Shown here piece after piece: positions 1 to 7,883 of a stretch of 18,759 nucleotides of DNA (its first letter is position 1; every line of letters starts with the position of its first letter). Made by a program: the position numbers and the translations under genes. The stretch covers positions 1 through 18,759 of the forward strand of contig CAJPNZ010000059.1 of assembly GCA_905372155.1 (NCBI GenBank), in the 5' to 3' direction. Under the pieces are notes generated by a model. The model made no database searches and had not been told where the DNA came from. It saw only the letters and a list, made by a program, of their open reading frames with translations. This stretch comes from Propionibacteriaceae bacterium (lineage in GTDB: Bacteria > Actinomycetota > Actinomycetes > Propionibacteriales > Propionibacteriaceae).

Positions 1-3000
1 CGCGGGGGCAGTCGGGGACCGGGGCGATGGTGGTCAGCAGTTCCGCGATACCGGGGTCATCCGCGACGACCAGGCGCTGCCCGTCCCAGCGGGCCGCGTC
101 CGCTGCAAGCGTGATGACGATGGCCGCCGAGGTGTCCTCGACCACCATCCGCTGCCGCTCGTCCGGGTAGCGCCGGTCGATCGGTTGCCACACGGCCCCC
201 AGCAGGCTCACCCCGAGGAATGCCGCCACCTGGTCCACTCCGCGCGGAAGCGCGCACGCGACCACGTCCTGGATCGCCACGCCCCTGCTGCGCAGCAGGG
301 CGGCCCAGCGGCGGGCACGTTCGTCGAGCTCTACCCGCGTCCACCGCTCCTGCCCCGCGATCAGCGCGACGGCCTGCGGATCGTTCTCCACCTGCGCGTT
401 CCACAGGGACGCGATCGTGGCGCCGCCGACGGATGCCGGACCCACCATGTCGGCCGCCTCTCCGGGCAGCAGGAAATCGGTCCCGGCCAGCGGCGCATCG
501 GGGCGGGTGGCGACCTGTCGCAGCACGGATTCCAGCCGACGGACCAGCCGTTCGGCGTTCTCGGCACCCACCTCCGCCGCGTACTCGAGGGCCCCTGCGA
601 TTCCGTCCGGGTTACCGGCCCTGAAGCGTTCGGTGAGGGCCCACACCAGCTGGAAACGAGCGGCGGGCGCAGGGGTCGGCTGTTGCCGGACCCCGGGCAG
701 GTGTGGAAGTTCCAGGGTGGCCCCGGATGCGCCGTGCGAGGCGTAGTCGGGAACGAATCCGCGCTCTCCGGCACCCATGCTGATCAGGACGTCGATCCAG
801 GGGGTGCGCCCGGGTTCGCGGCTCGGGTTCAGGGCCTCGACGACGCAATCGAATCCGAGACCGGAGTTCCGCATCGCCGTCAGATCGCTCTCACGCAGCT
901 GCGTGACCAGTTCCGTGAACGTCGCACCGGGATCGACGTCACTGACGAGAACGATCGTGTTCACGAGTGGTCCCACCATGTCCGCCAGCCCGGCTTCGTC
1001 GCGCGCGCCGACGGCGGCGCCCATGCTGAAACGTCGCCCCGCACCGAGACCGGCCAACACCACCGCCATCGCCGCGTGCAGGACGACGAACGGTGTCGTC
1101 CGAAGTCGTTGCGCCAGGGTCAGCACCGCCTGGTGAACACGTGTGTCGATGTCGAACGCGACGTACCCCGCTCGTCCGTGGCCGTCCTCGACGGCGGGTA
1201 TCTGCGGGCACCCGGCGGTGACGTCGCGCAGACGATCCCGCCAGAAGGCGATCTGCTCGGTGGTGGCCACCGGATCGGCAGCCCGAAGCACCTGCTGGGC
1301 CGCCACATCGGCGAACTGCAGCGACAGCGGCCGCCACGGGGGCGCGGAGCCGCGGGAACGGGCCGCGTAGGCGGCATCGAGGTCGCGGTCCAGCAGCATC
1401 ATCGACCATCCGTCGCAGGCGATGTGGTGCACGACGAGCACGAACACGTGGTCGCTCGGTGTCCGCAGCAGGATCGGCCGGACGACCTCCTCTGCCAGGT
1501 CGAACCGGTCGTGCACGGCGCTGGCCACGGCCTCCTCGACCTCGCCCGGACCGATCTCGCGAACCCTGAGGCCGTCGCGGACGGGATCCGGCGCATCCAC
1601 GCGCTGCCAGACCCGTTCGCCGTCGCTGCCGTACCGGGTACGCAGGATCTCGTGGCGTTCCACCACGTCCAGCCAGGCCCGTTCCAGGGCTGCGACGTCG
1701 AGGCCGCGTCCCAGACGCACGGCGGCGGGCACGACGTACCCGGAGGACCCGTCGGCGGATTCCTCGGCCAGCCACATCCGTTCCTGCGAGGGGGAACACG
1801 CCATGCGCCCGGCCCGTGGCACGGGCACAGGTGCCGCGCTGGTCGGCCCGACGTCATCAAGCAGGGCCGCGACGTCACCGATGCGCGGCGACGCGAGAAC
1901 ATCCGCGATTGCCGGGCAGAGCCCGGTGCGTGACCGCAGCTCGGCGACGATCCGGGCCACGTCGAGCGAATGACACCCCAGATCGACCAGCGAGTCCTCG
2001 ACCGTGAGGTCGCCGATTCCGGTGACCTGTTCCACCGCCTCCGCCACGATGCGTTCCGCGGTCGTGCGCGGCGGCTCCCCCGCGGCCCGCAGCCACACCG
2101 GTTCCGGGAGCGCGGAACGATCCACCTTCCCGCTCACGGTGAGGGGCAGGGCGGGCAGGACGGTCACCGAGGCGGGCACCATGTGATCGGGAAGTTCCCG
2201 GGCCAGTGCGGACCGCAGAGCGCGAGGATCCACGGTGGCACCGGGCAGGGGTGTGACGTGGAGGAGCAGCTTGTCGGACTGCGGACCGCCTCCCACGGTG
2301 ACGACCGCCCCTTTGACCCCGGGAAGCCCCAGGGCCGTGGCCTCGATCTCGCCGGGTTCGACGCGGAAACCGCGTATCTTGATCTGGTCATCGGTGCGTC
2401 CGAGGTAATGGATCTCACCCGTCTCGTCGATGCTCACCCGATCACCGGTGCGGTACATCCTCTCGCCGGGAACCAGCGGATCGGCGACGAAACGGCAGGC
2501 CGTGAGCCCGTGCTGCCCGGCGTAGCCACGCGCGAGACCGGCCCCGGCCACGTAGAGTTCGCCGTCCGTGGCCGGGGTCAGGGTCTCGTCGAGGACGTAG
2601 GCGCGCATCCCCTCGATCGGATGGCCTATGGGAACGCGGTCACGGGTCGGGTCGAGGTCGTGGGAGTGCAGGCATGTGACCGTGGCCTCCGTCGGGCCGT
2701 AGGTGTTGACCATGCGCCGCCCGTTGCGTGCCCATTCCCTCACCAGGGCCGGTGGACACGCCTCGGCCCCGACGAAAAGGCATTCGAGACTGTCGGCACC
2801 CGACGCGCTGGCACCGGTGAGAACCGGCGGCGGAACCAGCGCATGCGTGATGCCCCAATTCGCCATTTGATCGGCCAGGGCCTGCCCACTCAATCGATTC
2901 GGACCGGGCAACACGAGCGTCGCCGCCGCCCACCACGTGCCGATGATCTCCTTCACACTCGCGTCAAATGAAAGGGACGCGGTCTGCAGAACTCGGCTCC

Positions 3001-3544
3001 GGGTCGTCAAGCGCCAGGACTCGGCCTGCGAACGTGCGAGCGCTTCCAGTCCGGAATGAGAAACCACCGTTGCCTTGGGCCGGCCTGTCGTGCCTGATGT
3101 GTAGATGATGTAAGCGGCTGCGGACGACGGGACCCGCGACCGCGCGGATGCTCCGGGGGCAGCAATCACATCGCCCATGTCCACCAAGTTCTGCCCGGCG
3201 GGAAAACGTCCCGCCGTCTCGTCGGTGACGACGATTGCCTGTGGCCGGGAATCCTCCAACAGGTAACGCAACCGCGGCCGGGGATGGGCGACGTCGAGAG
3301 GAAGATAAGCGGCTCCCGTGCGCACGATCGCCACCAATGCGACGATCATGGCGGCGGAACGTGGAACACAGATGCCGACGACGCGTTCCGCTCCCCCGAT
3401 TCCCCTCGCCACAAGCAGCTGCGCGAGTGCTTCCGCACGGGCATCGAGTTCGCGGTAGGTCAGCCGGGCGTCGTGGGCATCCACCGCGACGCCTTCGGGG
3501 TTGAGCCCGAGAGCCCGGTCAAAAATGGCGGAATACGTCAGCAT
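1..3544 (-). CDS. Nonribosomal peptide synthetase, initiation module plus start of module 2 (A-PCP-C-A), partial at 3' end
   Basis: This is a modular enzyme that activates amino acids as adenylates, loads them on a phosphopantetheine carrier and condenses them. About 1181 residues are visible and the frame is open through base 1, so the C-terminus lies outside the window. First adenylation domain, residues 1 to about 490: LTYREL, YTSGTTGRPKA (about 148), FDASVKE (about 190), NTYGPTEATV, GELYVAGAGLARGY, YRTGDRV, GRTDDQIKIRGFRVEPGE and the SGKVDR lysine (about 473). Carrier domain: LGCHSL with Ser near 525. Condensation domain, about 580-950: SPSQERMW, RHEILRTRY, HHIACDG (about 708). A second adenylation domain starts near 1040 and is cut after its A2 core. 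The start is ATG 3544, with AAAGGA six bases upstream; no condensation domain precedes the first A domain, so this looks like an initiation module. The MbtH-like gene lies 83 bases upstream. Product and substrates are unknown. Confidence 0.95.
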   Translation of the reverse strand, partial: MLTYSAIFDRALGLNPEGVAVDAHDARLTYRELDARAEALAQLLVARGIGGAERVVGICVPRSAAMIVALVAIVRTGAAYLPLDVAHPRPRLRYLLEDSRPQAIVVTDETAGRFPAGQNLVDMGDVIAAPGASARSRVPSSAAAYIIYTSGTTGRPKATVVSHSGLEALARSQAESWRLTTRSRVLQTASLSFDASVKEIIGTWWAAATLVLPGPNRLSGQALADQMANWGITHALVPPPVLTGASASGADSLECLFVGAEACPPALVREWARNGRRMVNTYGPTEATVTCLHSHDLDPTRDRVPIGHPIEGMRAYVLDETLTPATDGELYVAGAGLARGYAGQHGLTACRFVADPLVPGERMYRTGDRVSIDETGEIHYLGRTDDQIKIRGFRVEPGEIEATALGLPGVKGAVVTVGGGPQSDKLLLHVTPLPGATVDPRALRSALARELPDHMVPASVTVLPALPLTVSGKVDRSALPEPVWLRAAGEPPRTTAERIVAEAVEQVTGIGDLTVEDSLVDLGCHSLDVARIVAELRSRTGLCPAIADVLASPRIGDVAALLDDVGPTSAAPVPVPRAGRMACSPSQERMWLAEESADGSSGYVVPAAVRLGRGLDVAALERAWLDVVERHEILRTRYGSDGERVWQRVDAPDPVRDGLRVREIGPGEVEEAVASAVHDRFDLAEEVVRPILLRTPSDHVFVLVVHHIACDGWSMMLLDRDLDAAYAARSRGSAPPWRPLSLQFADVAAQQVLRAADPVATTEQIAFWRDRLRDVTAGCPQIPAVEDGHGRAGYVAFDIDTRVHQAVLTLAQRLRTTPFVVLHAAMAVVLAGLGAGRRFSMGAAVGARDEAGLADMVGPLVNTIVLVSDVDPGATFTELVTQLRESDLTAMRNSGLGFDCVVEALNPSREPGRTPWIDVLISMGAGERGFVPDYASHGASGATLELPHLPGVRQQPTPAPAARFQLVWALTERFRAGNPDGIAGALEYAAEVGAENAERLVRRLESVLRQVATRPDAPLAGTDFLLPGEAADMVGPASVGGATIASLWNAQVENDPQAVALIAGQERWTRVELDERARRWAALLRSRGVAIQDVVACALPRGVDQVAAFLGVSLLGAVWQPIDRRYPDERQRMVVEDTSAAIVITLAADAARWDGQRLVVADDPGIAELLTTIAPVPDCPR

Positions 3545-3627
3545 CAGGAATCCTTTGCACAGGGCCGGGCGATCCGGGCAGCGGACGCCACGCCGAGCGA
3601 GCATTCGGAAAGGGACGGGTCTCTAGG

Positions 3628-3846
3628 TCAGACCGAGGAACGGGAATCCATCGCTTTGATCAAGGAAGCGGGCCGCATGTCGGTCCAATGGGCGTCAACC
3701 CATTCCATTGCTGCTTTCTGTTTCATCGGCCCGGCAATCTTGACCCACCCCGAGGGAATATCAGCAAAAACAGGCCACAGCGAGTGCTGGTTTTCCGCAT
3801 TGACCAGAACCAGGAAATCGGCGTCTTGATCATCGAAAGGATTCAT
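3628..3846 (-). CDS. MbtH-like protein
   Basis: This 72-residue protein has the hallmarks of the MbtH family: the N-terminal MNPFDD, then FLVLVNAENQHSLWP, a Pro-x-x-Trp stretch (IPSGW) and HWTDMRP near the end. MbtH-like proteins bind NRPS adenylation domains and are often needed for their solubility or activity. It lies directly upstream of the NRPS on the same strand, 83 bases away, with no obvious terminator between, so the two are probably co-transcribed and the partner is most likely the NRPS. A GGAG ribosome site sits six bases before the ATG. The length is usual for the family. This is the first gene of the operon in the window, so the operon promoter should lie beyond 3846. Confidence 0.95.
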   Translation of the reverse strand: MNPFDDQDADFLVLVNAENQHSLWPVFADIPSGWVKIAGPMKQKAAMEWVDAHWTDMRPASLIKAMDSRSSV

Positions 3847-4583
3847 GAAAAACTCCAGATATATGATTGAACCACGACTGAATTCGCACGGGAATCACCG
3901 CTCCCTCACGAAAGAACTACCACTTGACCACAACCAGGATTTACGCCCGAAAAACCCTACTCGGCAACCACTCGGAGGCGGAAACCATGAATTTTGAGAC
4001 ATCGCATGAATGAGATTTTGCGCGCATCGAAAAATCTCGCTCGAGGACCTGACACAATTCCACGATCCCCGACCCGCGAAAAGCTCGAAATCCAGCGAGA
4101 GATTCGGAATTCGCCCCGAGGCCCGGAAGACCCGGAGCCGCGGACGCGGCCTCAGGCGGCAGAAGCCCTCGCGCGGGATCCCAGCACTGTCCGCGGGACG
4201 ACACGGGGCGAACGAACACGGCGGAAACATCCACGACTCACCTCACTCTGCCCTGCACACCGGGGCCAGCCACGCAGGGCCGCCATCCGAGCATGGGCAG
4301 GACGGAAACGATTCAGGCAACGTGTTGGACGATCCGAAATCCCTCGACGCCCACGAGAGCAGTGGATACCGGAGCAACCGCGATCGACACGGATTCGATT
4401 ACGGCCGTTCCAACACGTCGAGTGACGGCATCGACCCCCCGCAAGCACACCACCAGGAAGAACAACATTGGCCATCCATCGGTCACGACCGAACGCAAAA
4501 CCCACAACGGGGATCCGGGGTGCACCGCAGGCCCCCAGCGATGCGAGCATCGCGACATCCAGGATTCGCCACATGGCCCCCTA

Positions 4584-4595
4584 TGGTAATTACCA
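4584..4595. promoter_or_regulatory. Perfect 12-bp palindrome, candidate operator
   Basis: TGGTAATTACCA is a perfect palindrome in the low-GC gap between the NRPS operon and the divergent TetR gene. It has the size and symmetry of a dimer-binding site. No promoter is clearly placed around it, and it lies about 740 bases from the MbtH-like start and 460 from the TetR start, so the role is speculative. Confidence 0.3.
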
Positions 4596-5043
4596 ATACG
4601 ATACGGCGCAACCCCATTCGACAAACCAAACCGGATACCACCTATCCGAAGGTTGTTGAAATATTTTCTTCCCGCCCCCGCAAGGACTTTCCTGAACATT
4701 CGCTTTCGTGAACCAGCCTCCGGGCAGGCGACGCGATTATCATCGACTCGCCCCGCGTCACCGCCAATGAAAACGCCTCGAGAACCGCCTGGCTAAAAGT
4801 TAGATATCCAAAGATGAGTGCCTCCCGGACCTTTCGTGAAGTCGGCGCGAACTCGATATACAATTACGTTAACAAAATCTCGACAAGAATCGCGAAGAAA
4901 CCTCGCGATTCACACTGGACTTGCCCCTTTCGGGCGACGGCGACCTCGGGTGCCCCGCCCCCGCGCGGTTGGGTCCCGACGCACCGAAGCCGCGGAATCG
5001 GCTCGACAGCGATTCGATGACACCTCGGAGTTCGATCTGACAC

Positions 5044-5049
5044 TACACT
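5044..5049 (+). promoter_or_regulatory. -10 box of tetR-type gene, leaderless transcript likely
   Basis: TACACT ends seven bases before the ATG at 5057, and no purine-rich ribosome site is present between. In actinobacteria a TANNNT box at this distance places the transcription start on the initiation codon itself. No convincing -35 hexamer is seen. Confidence 0.5.
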
Positions 5050-5056
5050 GCTCAAC

Positions 5057-5653
5057 ATGACCGACCTGACGCCACGGCGGGAGGCCACTGTTGGCCGCTT
5101 GGTCAAAGCTGCCATCGCCCAGTTCGCCGCCCGAGGCATAGACGCCACCAGCGTGGAAAACCTGTGCGAAGCCGCAGGATTCAGCCGAGGCGCGTTCTAC
5201 TCTAACTTCACATCCAAGGACGGCCTGTGCGTCGCGGTGGCCGAACGCTACCGCGACGACGTGCAGGCCAGCCTGCCCGAAGCCGTCGCGAGCCTACCCT
5301 CCGGAGAGGACATTGCCATGGTGGCCGACGCCGCCCTGGAGCGTTTCCTCAAGATCCTGTCCCCCAGCCGGGAGATGACGATCACCCTGCTGGAAATCCG
5401 CATGCGGGCGCTGCGAAACCCCAAGCTGGCCGCCCACCTGGAACGGATCAACACCGAGACCCGCCCGACGCTGGTCAACTTCGTGGACGACCTGGCGAAG
5501 CACCTCGGCATCTCCTTCGTGCTGCCGACGGAGTACATTCTCGACCTCTTCGAGGCGCTCTACTACTTCGAGTTCAACCGCTACGGAAAGTACAGCATCC
5601 GCCCGCTCCTGACCCCTCTGACGCTCTTCCTCATCCGTTCGGAAGCGGACTGA
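5057..5653 (+). CDS. TetR/AcrR-family transcriptional regulator
   Basis: This 198-residue protein has the N-terminal TetR DNA-binding domain: helix 1 with VGRLVKAAIAQFAARGIDATSV (about 12-33), then the helix-turn-helix VENLCEAAGFSRGAFYSNFTSKDGL (33-57), which matches the family pattern. The C-terminal part (about 75-198) is helical and variable, as expected of a ligand-binding and dimerisation domain, so the ligand cannot be told. The length is typical. The gene is divergent from the NRPS operon across a 1.2 kb gap and convergent with the next minus-strand gene. Divergent TetR regulators often control their neighbour, so repression of the NRPS operon is a reasonable but untested inference. 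The start is supported by a -10 box seven bases upstream. Confidence 0.93.
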   Translation: MTDLTPRREATVGRLVKAAIAQFAARGIDATSVENLCEAAGFSRGAFYSNFTSKDGLCVAVAERYRDDVQASLPEAVASLPSGEDIAMVADAALERFLKILSPSREMTITLLEIRMRALRNPKLAAHLERINTETRPTLVNFVDDLAKHLGISFVLPTEYILDLFEALYYFEFNRYGKYSIRPLLTPLTLFLIRSEAD

Positions 5654-5713
5654 CAACCGGTCACCTCGACTGCGGGTGGGCATCGGCAGCCGCGACCGCC
5701 AGGCCGCGCGTCC

Positions 5714-5737
5714 GGGCACGTCAAGCCGTTGACGCCC
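5714..5737. terminator. Possible bidirectional terminator hairpin
   Basis: CGTCAA (5719-5724) pairs with TTGACG (5729-5734) around a four-base loop, and GGG/CCC outside adds three more pairs after a two-base bulge. It lies between the convergent ends of the TetR gene and the gene at 5784-6944. No T-tract follows, so termination is plausible rather than shown. It could also be an operator. Confidence 0.4.
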
Positions 5738-5783
5738 CCGCGGGGAAACCGTCCGGCAATGCCCCTGTCTCGATCCGGCCCAC

Positions 5784-6944
5784 TCAGAGGGTCAGTCCCC
5801 GTAGCCTGGTGTAGTCCTCCTCCGAGGGATGGGCGACGATCACGCGTGGCGGGTGCGTACCCGGGTGGGGTGTGACGAGGTGGGGCAGCTGCGTGACGAC
5901 CTCGGTGTATGGAACGTCCAGGACCGAATACCCGTGCTCGAAGGCGATCACGTCCACCAGCGGAATGCTGGCGCCGGGCACCCTTTCGGGAACGAAGGCC
6001 ATCGAGAAGAGCTCGTCGTCATGAGCGTAGAGATCCTCGTAGTCGGCCACGTGGTGGGCGTATTCCTGCTGGACGGATTCCTTGAGAGCGTTGTAGACAC
6101 GCCCCTCCGCGCGCTGCCTGAGCCGTTGCAGTCGCCTCCCGAGCTGGGAGGTCTTCGGCGGCAGGCTCAACCGCCACCGCCGGTTGGCCACGACATGGGG
6201 CAACGGATGAATGCCGTCGCGGGCGAGGACGGCCTCCTCCAGGTCGTCGAGGAGGTCATCCCAGCGGTCCGTCGCGACGTTGACCAGGAAGACGTCGTTA
6301 CGACGGGCGGGGATAACCGCCCAGGCCGTGCCCGTGCGCTCGCCGAGCCTGCCCAGGAGCTCCTCCATGGCCGCGGCATCCGCGAACCAGGCCGCCTCGT
6401 TCCCGGGCGGAGCGGTCAGGGTCAGCACATCGGGCCCGAGCCCCATCTCGGAGAAGGCCATGGCCTCCTCCATGGTGCGCAGGTTTCCGATGGCCCTGCC
6501 CTGGAGCTCGATGTCGTACTCCGCGATCCGGTCGCCCGGCAGGTCCGTCTCGGGGACGACACGCAGGGTCGTGGGTTCGTCGATGGCCAGCCCGAAACCG
6601 ATGAAGTCGGTGAGCCACCCCACCGCCGCCGGGGCCAGCTGCCCCTGCGCAACGAAGTAGTCGGCGCTGCGGACCAGCGGGACGACGGCCTCGAGGTCCA
6701 TTCCGCCCGCCTCCCCGGAAGCGCTCACGACGTCCACGGCACGGTGCACCCGGGCGACGCGGGCGGCCTCGGGCTCGCCGGCGTGAACCGGCTCGGCGAG
6801 ACGGGGATCGATCCCGATCACCTGCTCGTCCTCCAGGCGCAGCATCAGCATCTCCGAATCCGGTTCCCCCGGCTGCGGGGCGTCCAGCACCTCGACCACC
6901 CCGGGATGCGTCGCGAGGATCCTGATCGCTTCTTCTCGACTCAT
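5784..6944 (-). CDS. Uncharacterised protein, DUF1444/YtpQ-like, paralogue A
   Basis: This is a 386-residue protein of unknown function with no signal peptide or membrane segment, so probably cytoplasmic. It is a clear paralogue of the product of 9220-10392: both begin with EExIRI..HPxVxEV, share LTDFIGxGLxIDEP near the middle, a GTxWxxIPAxRxDxxLVN stretch, HPxPHVV...RWR, and end with QLPHLVxPHP..xPPRxI. The central part (DFIGFGLAIDEPTTLRVV, then AIGNLRTM, and AWAVIPARRNDVFLVN) recalls the pattern of the DUF1444/YtpQ family; that link is my inference from memory. I start at ATG 6944 rather than 6971 because it matches the paralogue's N-terminus and has TATGGT seven bases upstream. It is the left border of a four-gene plus-strand cassette. 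Confidence 0.85.
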   Translation of the reverse strand: MSREEAIRILATHPGVVEVLDAPQPGEPDSEMLMLRLEDEQVIGIDPRLAEPVHAGEPEAARVARVHRAVDVVSASGEAGGMDLEAVVPLVRSADYFVAQGQLAPAAVGWLTDFIGFGLAIDEPTTLRVVPETDLPGDRIAEYDIELQGRAIGNLRTMEEAMAFSEMGLGPDVLTLTAPPGNEAAWFADAAAMEELLGRLGERTGTAWAVIPARRNDVFLVNVATDRWDDLLDDLEEAVLARDGIHPLPHVVANRRWRLSLPPKTSQLGRRLQRLRQRAEGRVYNALKESVQQEYAHHVADYEDLYAHDDELFSMAFVPERVPGASIPLVDVIAFEHGYSVLDVPYTEVVTQLPHLVTPHPGTHPPRVIVAHPSEEDYTRLRGLTL

Positions 6945-6951
6945 GAGGCCG

Positions 6952-6957
6952 ACCATA
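6952..6957 (-). promoter_or_regulatory. -10 box placing a leaderless start at 6944
   Basis: On the minus strand TATGGT ends seven bases before ATG 6944. No ribosome-binding site precedes that ATG. The box lies inside the longer frame that begins at 6971, which argues for the shorter start. Confidence 0.45.
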
Positions 6958-7029
6958 CGTGCGGTGGACACGCCATCGGATGATTGACATCAAAACTGGC
7001 CACCTGACCGACATGACCCAGACAAATAC

Positions 7030-7058
7030 TTGTTGTTTCGGAAACTACTTGCTAATCT
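7030..7058 (+). promoter_or_regulatory. Promoter of the membrane protein/winged-helix operon
   Basis: TTGTTG (7030-7035) and TAATCT (7053-7058) are separated by 17 bases, a good -35/-10 arrangement for the housekeeping sigma factor. Transcription would start near 7065, leaving about 30 untranslated bases with a strong AGGAGG at 7085-7090, five bases before ATG 7096. Confidence 0.55.
7035..7045. promoter_or_regulatory. Candidate operator inside the promoter spacer
   Basis: GTTTCGGAAAC is an inverted repeat with arms GTTTC/GAAAC around one base, placed between the -35 and -10 boxes. The hexamer TACTTG also occurs on both sides (7027 and 7046). The downstream operon encodes a winged-helix regulator, so autoregulation at this site is the natural reading, by inference only. 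Confidence 0.4.
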
Positions 7059-7095
7059 AGCTGTCAGTTGTTGACCGCCACCCCAGGAGGATGAC

Positions 7096-7503
7096 ATGAC
7101 CGAGCACCCGAACCCCACATCCGAGGAGGCCGCAAACCTGTTGCGGCAGGCCGAGACCGCCCTCACCCACGCCCGGGGAAACGCGGGATGGCCGACGATA
7201 ACCGCCCAGATGAGTCTGGGCGCCGCCACCTCCGTGTACCTGCTGGCCAATCGCGACATCAATTTCGACGCCGTCTCCTTCATCGGCATGATGGTCTGGC
7301 TCCTGGCACCCATGATCCTCGTGGTCGCGTTCGCGAAGGTCGCCAAGAACGGTTTCGGGATTCGCTGGGGCCTCTACATGGCGGTCTGGGCCCTGTGCTG
7401 GAGCATCTCCATGTTCTTCCCCACCGCCGCGGTCCGGGTGCCGCTCGCGGTGGTGATCGCGGTCGCGTCCTTCGTCGGTGCCCTCGTGGAGGCACGCCGA
7501 TGA
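7096..7503 (+). CDS. Small four-helix integral membrane protein
   Basis: The 135-residue product has a hydrophilic N-terminus (1-32, with a short helix EEAANLLRQAETALTHAR) and four hydrophobic segments at about 34-51, 62-80, 91-108 and 111-131, so it is an inner-membrane protein with little outside the bilayer. I see no transport or catalytic motif. It has a strong AGGAGG ribosome site and its own promoter. Its stop codon overlaps the start of the winged-helix gene (ATGA), so the two are translationally coupled. Pairs of a small membrane protein and a winged-helix regulator are common in Gram-positive bacteria and the membrane partner is usually of unknown function; the regulator may control it. 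Confidence 0.85.
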   Translation: MTEHPNPTSEEAANLLRQAETALTHARGNAGWPTITAQMSLGAATSVYLLANRDINFDAVSFIGMMVWLLAPMILVVAFAKVAKNGFGIRWGLYMAVWALCWSISMFFPTAAVRVPLAVVIAVASFVGALVEARR

Positions 7504-7829
7504 GCACCGAGCATCCCCGCCACAAGCTGGTCGACGAGTTCACCAACCCGGTTCGTTTCTCGCTGGTGGCAGGGCTGGCCGGGGTCGAGCAGATCGACTT
7601 CGCCACCCTGCGCAACCACCTCCAGGTCTCCGACTCCGTGCTCTCCCGCCAGGCCAGCCAGCTCGAGGGCCTCGGGATCGTCGCCGTCCGCAAGGGTTAC
7701 ATCGGGAAACGCCCCCGCACCTGGTTCAGCCTCACCCCGAAGGGCCGCAAGCTGTGGAAGTCCCACCTGGCTGCACTGCGGGCCATCGCCGAGGACTCCG
7801 TCCTCGCTGCCTCGGGGGACGGTTCCTGA
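7500..7829 (+). CDS. Winged-helix transcriptional regulator (HTH_27/MarR-like)
   Basis: This is a 109-residue single-domain DNA-binding protein. It opens with HPRHKLVDEFTNPVRFSLVAGLAG, continues with the helix-turn-helix FATLRNHLQVSDSVLSRQASQLEGLGIV (about 32-60) and a basic wing, VRKGYIGKRPRTWFSLTPKGRKLW (about 61-84). This is the pattern of the 'winged helix DNA-binding domain' proteins related to MarR/ArsR. There is no metal or ligand domain. The ATG at 7500 overlaps the stop of the membrane-protein gene; a longer frame running in from 7188 is a shadow of that gene. It probably acts on its own promoter (see the palindrome at 7035-7045). Confidence 0.9.
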   Translation: MSTEHPRHKLVDEFTNPVRFSLVAGLAGVEQIDFATLRNHLQVSDSVLSRQASQLEGLGIVAVRKGYIGKRPRTWFSLTPKGRKLWKSHLAALRAIAEDSVLAASGDGS

Positions 7830-7870
7830 AAGGCCCGGCCCGATTTCCCGCGGCGATTCGGGCAGGCGGG

Positions 7871-7876
7871 CAGACT
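7871..7876 (+). promoter_or_regulatory. Possible weak -10 box of the hydrolase gene
   Basis: CAGACT ends seven bases before ATG 7884, the same spacing as the leaderless candidates elsewhere in the window, but its first base departs from the TANNNT pattern. GGGTGG between box and ATG could instead serve as a poor ribosome site. Confidence 0.25.
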
Positions 7877-7883
7877 GGGTGGC

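Larger units (their letters stand above)
3847..5056. other. 1.2 kb lower-GC stretch without a convincing gene
   Basis: This gap separates the divergent MbtH-like/NRPS operon (minus) and the TetR gene (plus). It is visibly more A/T-rich than the flanking genes. Open frames of 60-233 codons occur on both strands, but their translations are low-complexity, rich in Arg/Pro/His/Ser, overlap one another and show no family motif, so I do not call them. The minus-strand frame at 4313-4699 is the least bad: many codons start with G and one part is hydrophobic (about VAPVSTALVGV). It ends at a TGA and is followed by further short minus-strand frames, which might be a decayed gene. The stretch should also contain the promoter of the NRPS operon and possible regulator sites, such as the perfect palindrome at 4584-4595. 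Confidence 0.6.

Noticed and set aside
185..1933. 582-codon plus-strand open frame opposite the NRPS
   Set aside because: The minus strand reads clear NRPS motifs through the whole interval. The plus frame gives Arg/Gly/His-rich sequence without any domain, as expected of a shadow in GC-rich DNA.
4010..4711. 233-codon plus-strand open frame in the low-GC gap
   Set aside because: The translation is hydrophilic and low in hydrophobic residues, with no motif and no ribosome site; it overlaps other frames of similar quality on the opposite strand.
5829..6983. 384-codon plus-strand frame opposite paralogue A
   Set aside because: The minus-strand product is conserved with its paralogue at 9220-10392 and the plus frame is not; it is an antisense shadow.
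7838..7863. Possible terminator after the winged-helix gene (GCCCGA...TCGGGC)
   Set aside because: Six pairs around a 14-base loop with no T-tract is near what GC-rich DNA gives by chance.
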